This document shows positions 42,857-51,391 of a stretch of 64,000 bases of DNA, one piece after another. The position numbers were made by a program, and so were the translations under genes. The notes under the pieces are model-generated. The model was given only the letters and a program-made list of their open reading frames with translations, searched no databases and had not been told where the DNA came from. Source of the DNA: an uncultured Flavobacteriales bacterium (GTDB taxonomy: Bacteria; Bacteroidota; Bacteroidia; Flavobacteriales_D; Parvicellaceae); NCBI GenBank assembly GCA_943788755.1, contig CALSRM010000003.1, positions 992,001 through 1,056,000 on the forward strand. The letters are read 5' to 3'. The first letter of the stretch is position 1. Every line of letters begins with the position of its first letter.

Positions 42857-43234
42857 ATGAGTGAGCAAAAAAAAGGAGATTTAACAATTAGGGTTTTAGC
42901 AATGCCAAGGGATACAAATCCTTCAGGAGATGTTTTTGGAGGTTGGTTGTTGTCTCAAATGGATATTGCTGGGGGTGTATTTTGCAGGAAAATTGCAAAA
43001 GGCAGGGTGGTTACTGTTGCCATTGATTCTACCACGTTTAAATTACCTGTTTTTGTGGGTGATACCTTATGTTGTTATGTTTACCTAATAAAAAAAGGAA
43101 GAACATCGCTAACAGTTGGAATTGAGGCTTGGGTGAATCGAGAATTTGGAGAAGAGGGTTCCAGTATAAAAGTAACAGAAGGTCAATATACCTATGTAAA
43201 AGTTGATGAGAATCGAAACCCTATTCCTATTTAA
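42857..43234 (+). CDS. Acyl-CoA thioesterase (YciA-like hotdog)
   Basis: A 125-residue hotdog-fold thioesterase that hydrolyses acyl-CoA. The signature PRDTNPSGDVFGGWLLSQMD carries the catalytic Asp and the motif of the YciA/BACH group. VVTVAIDSTTFKLPVFVGD continues the fold. It is cytoplasmic and 26 bp downstream of gldD, perhaps in the same transcript. The substrate is not determined by sequence. Confidence 0.92.
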   Translation: MSEQKKGDLTIRVLAMPRDTNPSGDVFGGWLLSQMDIAGGVFCRKIAKGRVVTVAIDSTTFKLPVFVGDTLCCYVYLIKKGRTSLTVGIEAWVNREFGEEGSSIKVTEGQYTYVKVDENRNPIPI

Positions 43235-43462
43235 GAATAAGACAAGGTTAACGTGTTGTTAAATTTGACCGCAAGTATTCATACCACTGAATTTACTGGC
43301 TAGTCCATCTTTCGGCCTTTTTTGATTGATTGAAGCATCTAGTAAAAGATTTAGTAAGACCGAAAAGCTTCGAGGCACGATAAGATTATTCGGTGGCACT
43401 TAAGCTTTACGCTGATAATGATTGAAAATCAAAAGCAGCCGCATAGTAAGCGTCTTTTTCTG

Positions 43463-43494
43463 CATACTTTTTTTGACGCAGGAAAAAAAGTATG
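43463..43494. repeat. Perfect 12-bp inverted repeat
   Basis: CATACTTTTTTT (43463-43474), eight-base spacer GACGCAGG, then AAAAAAAGTATG (43483-43494). The arms are exact complements. It could be a hairpin at the 3' end of the gldD/thioesterase transcript, or one copy of a dispersed repeat. Confidence 0.7.
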
Positions 43495-43532
43495 AAACGA
43501 TCATATTTTATATATAAAAATATTTATGATTC

Positions 43533-43576
43533 AAAAAAAAAAGCGCCCTTTCCGATAGTTATCGGAATAAGAACGC
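43533..43576 (-). terminator. Rho-independent terminator of the acyl-CoA dehydrogenase gene
   Basis: On the minus strand, GCGTTCT pairs with AGGGCGC with two G-U pairs, enclosing a perfect TTCCGAT/ATCGGAA helix, followed by ten T. It starts 27 bp after the stop at 43603. Confidence 0.85.
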
Positions 43577-43602
43577 CTTTTAAAAAGTAAATATAAAAGT
43601 GC

Positions 43603-44781
43603 TTAGTTAAAAGCAGGAATACCGGTTACATCCAAGCCAGTAATTAACAAGTGGATGTCATGTGTTCCTTCGTAAGTAATAACAGACTCTAGGTTGGCCA
43701 TATGTCGCATAATAGAATATTCGTTGGTAATTCCCATTGCACCATGTATTTGACGAGCTTCTCTCGCAACTTTCAAGGCCATCTCAACATTGTTCCTTTT
43801 TGCCATAGAAATTTGAGCTGAAGTCGCTTTTCCATCATTTCTTAATTGACCTAAACGGAAAGTTAATAATTGAGCCTTCGTAATTTCAGTGATCATTTCA
43901 GCTAGTTTTTTCTGAATTAATTGGAAACTGGCAATCGGTTTGTCAAATTGGATTCTTTCTTTTGAATATCTTAAAGCTGAATCGTAACAATCCAATGCAG
44001 ATCCAATTGCGCCCCAAGCAATGCCATAACGAGCACTATCTAAACACAGTAGTGGAGCCCCAAGCCCATCTTTTCCCGGTAAAATATTTTCTTTAGGAAT
44101 TTTTACATTGTTAAAAATTAACTCTCCGGTTGTGGAGGCTCTTAAAGAATGTTTCCCATGCATCGTAGGAGTTTCAAATCCTTCCATTTCACGTTCTACA
44201 ATAACTCCTTTAATTCTTCCTTCTTCATTTTTCGCCCAAACAACTGCAAGGTGAGCAAAAGGCGCATTTGAAATCCACATTTTAGCTCCATTTAATATAT
44301 AGTGGTCTCCAGCATCCTTAATATTAGACAACATTCCTCCTGGATTAGAACCATGATCTGGTTCTGTTAATCCAAAACATCCAATGTATTCCCCTGTAGC
44401 CAATTTTGGTAAATATTTTTGTCTTTGTTCTTCGCTCCCAAATTTCCAGATAGGATACATTACCAAAGAACTTTGTACAGAAGATGTGGAACGCAATCCA
44501 GAATCACATCTTTCTAATTCTTGCATAATTAGACCGTAAGAAATTTGGTCTAAACCAGCTCCTCCATATTCTACCGGGATATAAGGCCCGAAACCACCTA
44601 TTTCACCCAAGCCAGGTACTATTTGACTTGGAAACTCAGCTCTTTCATAATAATCCTCTATAATTGGGCTTACTTCTTTCTTTACCCATGCTCTAGCAGC
44701 ATCACGAATTAATTTGTGCTCTTCAGTAAGCAAATCATCCATGTTATAGTAGTCATGTGCTTCGTATCTATCTGTACTCAT
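43603..44781 (-). CDS. Acyl-CoA dehydrogenase family protein (glutaryl-CoA dehydrogenase-like)
   Basis: A 392-residue flavoprotein dehydrogenase. Conserved parts are GCFGLTEPDHGSNPGGM (FAD/substrate loop), WISNAPFAHLAVVWAK, and near the C-terminus the catalytic glutamate in VITYEGTHDIHLL. The glutaryl-CoA dehydrogenase clade uses YEGTxDIH here and a YGGAGLDQISYG N-terminal segment, fitting this protein. Start: a TTG at 44805 overlaps the -7 element at 44803-44810; the ATG at 44781 (MSTDRYEAHDYYN) is chosen. It stands alone with its own terminator. Exact substrate not certain. Confidence 0.9.
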   Translation of the reverse strand: MSTDRYEAHDYYNMDDLLTEEHKLIRDAARAWVKKEVSPIIEDYYERAEFPSQIVPGLGEIGGFGPYIPVEYGGAGLDQISYGLIMQELERCDSGLRSTSSVQSSLVMYPIWKFGSEEQRQKYLPKLATGEYIGCFGLTEPDHGSNPGGMLSNIKDAGDHYILNGAKMWISNAPFAHLAVVWAKNEEGRIKGVIVEREMEGFETPTMHGKHSLRASTTGELIFNNVKIPKENILPGKDGLGAPLLCLDSARYGIAWGAIGSALDCYDSALRYSKERIQFDKPIASFQLIQKKLAEMITEITKAQLLTFRLGQLRNDGKATSAQISMAKRNNVEMALKVAREARQIHGAMGITNEYSIMRHMANLESVITYEGTHDIHLLITGLDVTGIPAFN

Positions 44782-44802
44782 AATCTTTTCGTTTTGTGGG
44801 TA

Positions 44803-44810
44803 CAAAGATA
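44803..44810 (-). promoter_or_regulatory. -7 element TATCTTTG for the acyl-CoA dehydrogenase gene
   Basis: An exact TAnnTTTG match on the minus strand, 21 bp before the ATG at 44781. It overlaps an upstream in-frame TTG and thereby decides the start. Confidence 0.45.
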
Positions 44811-44995
44811 ATCAATAGAACGGTACAAGACATGATTTTTTTCAACAGTATTTCAAAGAGACTGTTACAAACTTAACAAGCAGTTAATGTTAATAAGTAA
44901 GTGTGTATATTCAGAATGATTTCGAGGATACAATGAAATTACAACCTAACCGCTAAAAGAATTCTCTATTCTCTTTGAAATGACATTGCAGAATG

Positions 44996-45027
44996 TTTGA
45001 GCAGCTAGACTATTATTCCGATATTTG
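44996..45027 (+). promoter_or_regulatory. Candidate promoter of dnaG
   Basis: TTTG (44996-44999), a 20-bp spacer and GATATTTG (45020-45027), one base off TAnnTTTG. It lies 20 bp before the ATG at 45048. Confidence 0.45.
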
Positions 45028-45047
45028 TTTTCCTCTGAAAAGAAATA

Positions 45048-47003
45048 ATGATTCCAAAAGAAACCATAGAGAAAATATTTGATGCAGCTGATATAGTTGA
45101 TGTTATTAATGATTTCGTAAATCTAAAAAAAGCGGGTTCAAACTATAAGGGTAATAGCCCTTTCTCTGATGATAAAACACCATCGTTTATGGTTTCTCCT
45201 GCTAAAGGTATCTTCAAAGATTTTAGTTCTGGAGAGGGAGGTACGGTTGTTTCTTTTTTAATGAAACATGAGCACTTTACCTATCCAGAAGCTCTTCGTT
45301 GGTTAGCTAAAAGATACAATATTGAAATCCAAGAGGAGGAGCAATCGCCTGAGCAAATAGCCGCTCAAGGTGCTCGAGAAAGCTTGTATCTGGTCAATCA
45401 ATTTGCAAGAGATTATTTTGTGAAGCAAATGCTTGAATCACAAGAAGGAAAGGCTATCGGGTTAAGTTATTTTAAAGAAAGAGGTTATAACGATGCCATC
45501 ATTAAGAAGTTCGAATTAGGATATTCTCCTGATAATAGTGGTGCTTTCACAAAAGCGGCACTTAGCGCGGGGTATAAGTTAGCGTATTTAGAGAAAACTG
45601 GATTGTCAAAAACGAATGAAAAAGGGAGTTTTGATTTTTTCAGAGGTAGAGTAATCTTTCCTATACATAACCTTACGGGCAGGATTTTAGGGTTTGGAGG
45701 CAGAACGCTAAAAACAGATAAAAAAATAGCAAAATATTTCAATTCTCCGGAAAGCGAAATATACCAGAAGAGTAATGTTTTGTATGGTCTTTATCAAGCA
45801 AAAGGAGCTATAATAAAACAAGATACCTGTTACTTGGTTGAAGGTTACACTGATGTTGTAAGTATAAATCAAGCAGGAATTGAAAATGTTGTTGCCTCCA
45901 GTGGCACTGCTCTTACGGGAGGTCAAATAAAACTAATAAAAAGATATACAAACAATATTACCATTCTCTATGATGGTGATAGTGCAGGGATAAAAGCTTC
46001 TTTTAGAGGAATTGATTTGATTCTTGAACAAGGAATGAACGTAAAAGTCGTTTTGTTTCCGGATGGGGAAGATCCAGATAGCTATTCTAAAAAAGTTGGA
46101 ATAACAGAGCTCGAGGACTATTTGCGGAAAGAATCAAAAGATTTTATTCGTTTTAAAGCGTCTGTATTGTTAAGTGATGCAAAAGACGATCCTTTAAAAA
46201 GAGCTGAGACAATTAAAGATATCGTTAAGTCCATAGCTATTATTCCAGACCAGATTATAAGGTCTGTATATATTAGAGAAACAAGCCAACTTTTTGATAT
46301 TAGTGAAAAGGCTCTTTTAAGTGAGGTTAATAAAATTTTTGCCAAAAAAAAGTCGTCTCCTTCTCAACATCAGCGACAAGAAATAGAAGTTTTTCAGCCA
46401 ACGGCACCCTTGCAAAAAAGAGAATCAAGTGACGGAAGTCATGGTTTGGATGATCAGGAAAAAGATTTAATCCGATTGATGCTTACATATGGGTCAATAG
46501 GTATCGAAATAGAGATTGAGGCTCAAGAAAGTGAAGAAATCCAAAAAGAAGAAATTCCATTAGCTCAATATATCATAGAAGAACTTCTAACCGATGAATT
46601 GAAATATGTCAATGAGACCTATCAAAGTATTTTTGATGAGTTTTTGGAAGGTATTGAAAATGGATTGATTGTTAATGATCAACACTTTTTTCAAAAAGAA
46701 GAAGCTACGCTGAGTACTATGGTTGTTGATTTAACAATGCCTAAAGATTCGGTGAGTGAAAACTGGGAAAAAAAGCATCGTATTTTCCCCCAAGAAGAAA
46801 AGCATAAACTGAAACAAGCTGCCGTAGAATCAATTTATATGTACAAACTTCGTGTTACTGAGAATATGATTAACGGAAAACAACTTGGGCTAAAAACTGA
46901 GAAAGAGGAGAATGAAATATATAGTCTTTTGGAACAAATCAAACAACTTAACCAAATAAGAAATACCTTTGCATCAAAACTAGGAATCATTATTACAAGA
47001 TGA
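45048..47003 (+). CDS. dnaG: DNA primase without zinc-binding residues
   Basis: A 651-residue DnaG that makes RNA primers for replication. The N-terminal CHC2-type domain aligns cleanly (MIPKETIEKIFDAADIVDVI), but its four zinc ligands are replaced: Ser37, Ser40, Asp58 and Ser61 stand where Cys, His, Cys and Cys belong (SPFS and DFSS, with conserved spacing). The TOPRIM core is intact: VEGYTDVVSINQAGI and LYDGDSAGIKASFRG. The C-terminal DnaB-interaction region, about 190 residues, is highly charged. I recall the same substitution in flavobacterial primases, so it is probably a clade trait. The next gene overlaps by 4 bp. Confidence 0.94.
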   Translation: MIPKETIEKIFDAADIVDVINDFVNLKKAGSNYKGNSPFSDDKTPSFMVSPAKGIFKDFSSGEGGTVVSFLMKHEHFTYPEALRWLAKRYNIEIQEEEQSPEQIAAQGARESLYLVNQFARDYFVKQMLESQEGKAIGLSYFKERGYNDAIIKKFELGYSPDNSGAFTKAALSAGYKLAYLEKTGLSKTNEKGSFDFFRGRVIFPIHNLTGRILGFGGRTLKTDKKIAKYFNSPESEIYQKSNVLYGLYQAKGAIIKQDTCYLVEGYTDVVSINQAGIENVVASSGTALTGGQIKLIKRYTNNITILYDGDSAGIKASFRGIDLILEQGMNVKVVLFPDGEDPDSYSKKVGITELEDYLRKESKDFIRFKASVLLSDAKDDPLKRAETIKDIVKSIAIIPDQIIRSVYIRETSQLFDISEKALLSEVNKIFAKKKSSPSQHQRQEIEVFQPTAPLQKRESSDGSHGLDDQEKDLIRLMLTYGSIGIEIEIEAQESEEIQKEEIPLAQYIIEELLTDELKYVNETYQSIFDEFLEGIENGLIVNDQHFFQKEEATLSTMVVDLTMPKDSVSENWEKKHRIFPQEEKHKLKQAAVESIYMYKLRVTENMINGKQLGLKTEKEENEIYSLLEQIKQLNQIRNTFASKLGIIITR

Positions 47004-48121
47004 GCGCTTTCTTTGATTATAGATTGTTCAGCTACTTTGAGCAAAACTTTACTATTTCCAACCTAATATTGGTTTGTCTAGTTATTACTTCAATTTTCTT
47101 TTTTAGAAAATACATAAGCAAAAGACTAGGAAGGATCTTAGTAAAAAGAGATTGGAAATTCGGTAATGGTAGGGAGAAAATAGTACATATACTTCTTGGT
47201 CAATCCATCTTTATAATCGGTGCTTTATTGTTAATTAGCGCACTGGGGTATGGAAATAATGATTTTTCATTAAATAGTATTCTTGATCTTTATCTTCTAG
47301 AAATCGGCGATTTCAAATTATCATTAGGGCAGTTAATTGCCCTTATTGTTTTAACCTTTCTTTCAAAAGTTGTTCTGAATGTATCTAAGATTGTCATTTT
47401 CAAAGCAACAAAAGGAAAAGATTGGATAGATGAAGGTAGACGATTTACCATAGTGCAGTTAACAAAGTATTTTGTTTACATCATCTTCGCTATACTAGTG
47501 CTTCGAAGTCTCGGTTTTGAATTGGGTTCATTATTTTGGGCTAGTTCTGGACTTTTATTGGGTCTTGGTATGGGCTTGAAGGATATGTTTACCGATGTTG
47601 TTTCTGGATTTATATTGTTGTTTGACGGTAGTGTGAAAGTTGGTGACATTGTGGAAATGGACAAGGTAATTGCTCGCGTGGAGAAAATCAACATCCGTAC
47701 TTCACATGTTAAAACCATGGATGGTAAAATTATTGTCCTTCCCAATTCTAAGTTAACTGAAGAAAGTGTTATAAATTGGACTATTAGCGATAAAGTCACT
47801 CGTTTCCATATTACAGTTTCTGTTGCATATGGAAGTGACACTCAAAAAGTCAGAGAACTTCTTTATCAATGTGCGTTAAACCATAAGTTGGTGCATAAAC
47901 GCAGCGAAATTACTGTCATGTTTAATGATTTTGGAGATAGTGGATTGAAATTCGAATTGTATTTTTGGGCTGCTCAAACATGGGAAATAATGGTGATTAA
48001 AAGTGATTTACGTTTTTCTATTGACAAGTTATTTAGAGAAAACGGAATTACTATTCCTTTTCCACAAAGAGATTTGCATATTGTTTCAGATAGCCGGAAC
48101 AAAGAAACTACATCCTTTTAA
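47000..48121 (+). CDS. Mechanosensitive ion channel (MscS family)
   Basis: A 373-residue inner-membrane channel that opens under membrane tension. About four TM helices precede the pore helix region ASSGLLLGLGMGLKDMFTDVVSGF, and the beta domain has GSVKVGDIVEMDKVIARVEKI with the conserved ITVLPNS-type strand IIVLPNSKLTEESVIN. The start overlaps dnaG by ATGA. Its 3' end overlaps recJ on the opposite strand by 14 bp. A cytoplasmic C-terminal domain completes the normal length. Confidence 0.92.
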   Translation: MSAFFDYRLFSYFEQNFTISNLILVCLVITSIFFFRKYISKRLGRILVKRDWKFGNGREKIVHILLGQSIFIIGALLLISALGYGNNDFSLNSILDLYLLEIGDFKLSLGQLIALIVLTFLSKVVLNVSKIVIFKATKGKDWIDEGRRFTIVQLTKYFVYIIFAILVLRSLGFELGSLFWASSGLLLGLGMGLKDMFTDVVSGFILLFDGSVKVGDIVEMDKVIARVEKINIRTSHVKTMDGKIIVLPNSKLTEESVINWTISDKVTRFHITVSVAYGSDTQKVRELLYQCALNHKLVHKRSEITVMFNDFGDSGLKFELYFWAAQTWEIMVIKSDLRFSIDKLFRENGITIPFPQRDLHIVSDSRNKETTSF

Positions 48122-49826
48122 TGTCTTTAATCATTAACTGAAGAGTGTATCTACCGTTATAATAATTCTTATCTAAGGAAAATGCCGCTTGAAACGGTTT
48201 TTCATTTTCAGTAATCGTTAGTTTTTCTCCTAATCCAAACGCAATTCCGTTTAGAGGAAGGTTTTCTCCTCTTTGTTTTGCACTGATTTTTAAGTGTGTT
48301 TCTCCAACAATTCGACTCCATCCTTTGTTGTCATAAAGATCCTTCATGATAAAGATAGGTTTCATGTTTCCAGGTCCAAAAGGAGCAAATTGCTCTATTA
48401 ATCGGTATAGTTTAGGAAAAACATCTCCTTGTTTAGAAGGTTTAATATCTTCTGTAGTAAGTGTGCCGTCAATCCCAATTTCTCTTGTCTGTTGCTCTTT
48501 AGTTATTGTACTAGAAACCACCTCTTCAAACCGTTTTCGGAAAGCTTCCACATTTTCAATTTTTAAGGAAAGTCCTGCAGCGTATTTATGGCCTCCAAAC
48601 CGTTCTAATAAATCGGAACATTGGGCTATAGCATCATGAACATCAAAGCCTTTTACCGAGCGTGCAGAACCAGTTGCTATACCGTCGTTTCCACACAGAA
48701 CAATGGTTGGCTTGTAATAGGACTCAATTAGCCTGGATGCTACTATTCCAACAACTCCTTTGTGCCAGTCTTTTTGAAAAACGACAGTAGATTTTTTTGA
48801 ATCAGCATCTTCGCTAATCATTTTAAGAGCTTCTTCGGTTATTACGGAATCAAGTTCTCTTCTTTCATCATTATGTGCATTAATGGTTTTTGACCATTCT
48901 TTAGAGCTAGCTTCATCTTTTGACAACAGTAATTCTACCGCTTTTGTTGCAGAAGCAATCCTTCCTGCGGCGTTTATTCTTGGGGATAATTTAAAAACCA
49001 AATCATTAATGGTTAGGTCAACTTTTTTGCCCGCTAATTCTAGGATTGTTGCAATTCCTATTCTTGGGTTTTCATTAACTCTTTTTAATCCGTGATAAGC
49101 TAAGATTCTATTTTCTCCTGTCATTGGAACAATGTCTGCCGCAATTGCAATTGCAACTAAATCTAATAGTTCTTTCCAGATTTCTTCATCTTCGTCTCTA
49201 GTAATAGCAATTGCTTGTGCTAATTTTAATCCAATTCCACAGCCGCATAATTCGTCATAAGGGTATGAACACGTTGTTTTTTTAGGGTTTAATATTGCCA
49301 ATGCTTCTGGAATTACCTTAGCTGGTCGGTGGTGATCACAAATGATGAAATCAATCCCATATTCGTTTGCTTTCTCAACTTTATCGACGGCTTTAATCCC
49401 GCAATCTAAAGCTATGATTAGGTCAGTTTTCTTTTCGTGCGCATATTCAATACTTTTCAACGAAACGCCATAACCTTCTGTGTATCTGTCAGGTTGATAA
49501 AACTCAATGTTGTCTGTAAAACGATTTAAAAAAGAATACATCAAAGCTACCGAGGTAGTTCCATCTACATCGTAATCTCCATAAATTAAGATACGCTGAC
49601 CTTTGTCTAGTGCTTCATTGACACGGTCAACAGCTTTTTCCATATCCTCCATTAAGAATGGATTATGCAAGGATTCTATTGAAGGTCGAAAGAAGTTCTT
49701 AGCTGCATCAAAAGTAGTGATGCCTCTTTCTACAAGCAATTTTGCAATGATTTCAGGTATTAATAATTCCTTTTTTAATTGAGCAATTTGCTCCTTGTTT
49801 CCATCTTCTTTTATCTTCCAGCGCAT
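48108..49826 (-). CDS. recJ: Single-stranded-DNA-specific exonuclease RecJ
   Basis: A 572-residue 5'-3' exonuclease for recombination and mismatch repair. The DHH phosphoesterase motifs are visible: ILIYGDYDVDGTTSVALMY, DLIIALDCG and IICDHHRPA. DHHA1 and OB-like C-terminal regions follow (VARSV-type TGSARSVKGFDVHDAI, FGGHKYAAGL). Start: TTG at 49850 would add eight residues; the ATG at 49826 (MRWKIKEDGN) is preferred and matches the usual opening. It is convergent with the MscS gene, overlapping by 14 bp. Confidence 0.95.
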   Translation of the reverse strand: MRWKIKEDGNKEQIAQLKKELLIPEIIAKLLVERGITTFDAAKNFFRPSIESLHNPFLMEDMEKAVDRVNEALDKGQRILIYGDYDVDGTTSVALMYSFLNRFTDNIEFYQPDRYTEGYGVSLKSIEYAHEKKTDLIIALDCGIKAVDKVEKANEYGIDFIICDHHRPAKVIPEALAILNPKKTTCSYPYDELCGCGIGLKLAQAIAITRDEDEEIWKELLDLVAIAIAADIVPMTGENRILAYHGLKRVNENPRIGIATILELAGKKVDLTINDLVFKLSPRINAAGRIASATKAVELLLSKDEASSKEWSKTINAHNDERRELDSVITEEALKMISEDADSKKSTVVFQKDWHKGVVGIVASRLIESYYKPTIVLCGNDGIATGSARSVKGFDVHDAIAQCSDLLERFGGHKYAAGLSLKIENVEAFRKRFEEVVSSTITKEQQTREIGIDGTLTTEDIKPSKQGDVFPKLYRLIEQFAPFGPGNMKPIFIMKDLYDNKGWSRIVGETHLKISAKQRGENLPLNGIAFGLGEKLTITENEKPFQAAFSLDKNYYNGRYTLQLMIKDIKRM

Positions 49827-49919
49827 ATAAGGGGTTTGTTTATGTAACAAATTGAACCTTTTAGCATATAAAGGTAATTATTAGTACCTGGGTATGCTAA
49901 AACAATTAAAAACTTTGTC

Positions 49920-49927
49920 TATTTTCG
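49920..49927 (+). promoter_or_regulatory. -7-like element TATTTTCG before 49933
   Basis: TATTTTCG is one base off TAnnTTTG and lies 5 bp before the ATG at 49933, inside the upstream extension of the frame. It supports the later start. Confidence 0.3.
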
Positions 49928-49932
49928 AACCA

Positions 49933-50601
49933 ATGAAGGTTACAATTACAATATTACTGGTTTTGAACGTATTTTTATTACGTGCCCAAGAAGAAGTGAC
50001 TTCATTTTATTTTTCTGAGCCCCAGCCTAGTTCAATTACTCCATTGGAAAAATTTGATGACGCCATTTGCGGGCGTTACCTTTATGAAGAAGATACCTTA
50101 ACAAGTTTGATTATTACTCCCGATAGCATATATACGCACTTTGGGACTTTTACATATCTGTCCTCAAAAGAAATAGAAGCGTCCGATAAATTCAGTTTAA
50201 AGAATGATTTGTTATTTGGGATTAAAGATGGGCAAGGAATTCCATACACAGAGAGAAATGATACAATTTTTACATATGTAACCCAAAACGATTTATTTTT
50301 TAAACCAACCCAAACCCATAAATTAAATAAAAGTGGTGATAAATTTTACCTAAACACCAAGGAGGATAATGGGTTTTATTCAACGGAAGTTTTTTCATTG
50401 GAGGAGAAAAAGTTAATTATTTACTCCATTGATCATGAGCAGGTGTTGGAGGAAATTCTGCAGTTTAAGTCCACTAGGACTGAGCAGGTGGGTGGTTTTA
50501 AAACCTATTTATCGGCTCCAACAAAGAGTGAATTCATTACTTTTGTTGAGAATAAAGGCTTTAGAGATAAAACAGTTTATCTAGATTCGGAGAAACTGTA
50601 A
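49933..50601 (+). CDS. Exported hypothetical protein
   Basis: A 222-residue protein with a signal peptide (MKVTITILLVLNVFLLRAQE) and a predicted beta-rich mature domain with no membrane anchor. I do not recognise the family. An upstream ATG at 49894 adds 13 residues, but a signal peptide fits the ATG at 49933 and a promoter-like element lies between. The next gene (50642) starts after its own promoter-like element, so it may not be part of the same operon. Confidence 0.65.
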   Translation: MKVTITILLVLNVFLLRAQEEVTSFYFSEPQPSSITPLEKFDDAICGRYLYEEDTLTSLIITPDSIYTHFGTFTYLSSKEIEASDKFSLKNDLLFGIKDGQGIPYTERNDTIFTYVTQNDLFFKPTQTHKLNKSGDKFYLNTKEDNGFYSTEVFSLEEKKLIIYSIDHEQVLEEILQFKSTRTEQVGGFKTYLSAPTKSEFITFVENKGFRDKTVYLDSEKL

Positions 50602-50606
50602 ATTAC

Positions 50607-50637
50607 TTGTCATTTTGTTTAAACTCAACTATCTTCG
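50607..50637 (+). promoter_or_regulatory. Promoter of the 50642 gene
   Basis: TTG (50607-50609), a 20-bp spacer and TATCTTCG (50630-50637), one base off consensus. It ends 4 bp before the ATG at 50642, so the mRNA may be leaderless. It also rules out the upstream TTG at 50615 as start. Confidence 0.5.
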
Positions 50638-50641
50638 CTAT

Positions 50642-50863
50642 ATGAGTGAAGAAATAGAAGCTTTAACAGAGGCTATTCAATTAGAAAAAGAAAATCTGCT
50701 TAATTTAATTTTAGAAAGGTTAGGTTATACTGAAGTAGGTGAAGATTTATTTCAAGAATTGTTGCAAATGATAGAGGCCGCGGATGCTAAAAGGTTTAAA
50801 TATTCAAAAGCACTTGAAGGGCAACAAGTTGTGGAAAAAGTTCTTAAAGATAGATTGGTTTGA
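50642..50863 (+). CDS. Small hypothetical helical protein
   Basis: A 73-residue soluble protein, mostly helical (EIEALTEAIQLEKENLLNLI and EDLFQELLQMIEAADAKRF), acidic, without signal peptide. I do not recognise it. The ATG at 50642 is preferred over a TTG at 50615, which lies in the promoter. The next gene begins with a TTG overlapping this stop by 4 bp (TTGA), so the two are translationally coupled. Confidence 0.7.
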   Translation: MSEEIEALTEAIQLEKENLLNLILERLGYTEVGEDLFQELLQMIEAADAKRFKYSKALEGQQVVEKVLKDRLV

Positions 50864-51321
50864 GTTTTAGAAAGTTAACAGAAGATGAGTTGGAAGAGCT
50901 CAAAGAAGAGTTTGTCCAGTATTTAGTAGCGAATGGTGTTGACGCTGAGTTGTGGGAGCGGCTTAAAAAGGAAGAGCCTGAAAAATCTGATCTTTTTGTT
51001 CAGCAATTTAGTAACGTAGTCCTTCAGAAATCATTAGAAAAGATTGAATATTTAGAACATCGTACTCCTTCAGATGTAAAGCTGTTTCATTGCGGAAAAG
51101 AGACCATTGATTTAATTGCATTAAAATCTTCTGTCGTTGATTTAACCAATATGGCAGAATTTAATGCTGAAGATTTTAAGAATATTGAAATTTTCAAAGC
51201 AACTAAGCCCTATAGCAAAAATAGGGAAGTTGAACTTTTTGAAATGACTGAGAAAGGTTGTCAAATTACAAGTCATATGCTTTATGATTTGTTAAAACAG
51301 ATGGTTAAAAAAAAAAGTTAA
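50860..51321 (+). CDS. DUF6495-like hypothetical protein
   Basis: A 153-residue cytoplasmic protein. It begins MSFRKLTEDELEELKEEFVQ (TTG start) and has the central segment YLEHRTPSDVKLFHCGKETIDL, recalling the Bacteroidota family DUF6495. The family match is from memory and moderate. It has one conserved cysteine (FHCGKE) and a helical C-terminus ending in KKKS. It overlaps the upstream small gene by 4 bp. Function unknown. Confidence 0.7.
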   Translation: MSFRKLTEDELEELKEEFVQYLVANGVDAELWERLKKEEPEKSDLFVQQFSNVVLQKSLEKIEYLEHRTPSDVKLFHCGKETIDLIALKSSVVDLTNMAEFNAEDFKNIEIFKATKPYSKNREVELFEMTEKGCQITSHMLYDLLKQMVKKKS

Positions 51322-51331
51322 AATTCATTTT

Positions 51332-51361
51332 TTTATATTAACAAACTTCTAATTATATTCG
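51332..51361 (+). promoter_or_regulatory. Candidate promoter before the IF2-N-like gene
   Basis: TTTA (51332-51335), an 18-bp spacer and TATATTCG (51354-51361), one base off consensus, 30 bp before the ATG at 51392. Confidence 0.35.
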
Positions 51362-51391
51362 CAGTTCGAAAAGCGGAAAATAAATTAGATT

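Larger units (their letters stand above)
43235..43602. other. Gene-free stretch with inverted repeats, before a terminator
   Basis: This 368-bp stretch has no credible gene. It contains a perfect 12-bp inverted repeat (43463-43494), a weaker CTTTCGGCC...GACCGAAAAG pairing (about 43309-43358), and at its right end the terminator of the acyl-CoA dehydrogenase gene. The composition is more mixed than that of its neighbours, and I suspect a dispersed repeat relic. Confidence 0.5.

Noticed and set aside
43235-43602. tRNA or small RNA gene in the longest gap
   Set aside because: No cloverleaf-compatible arms or CCA end found by eye; only simple inverted repeats.
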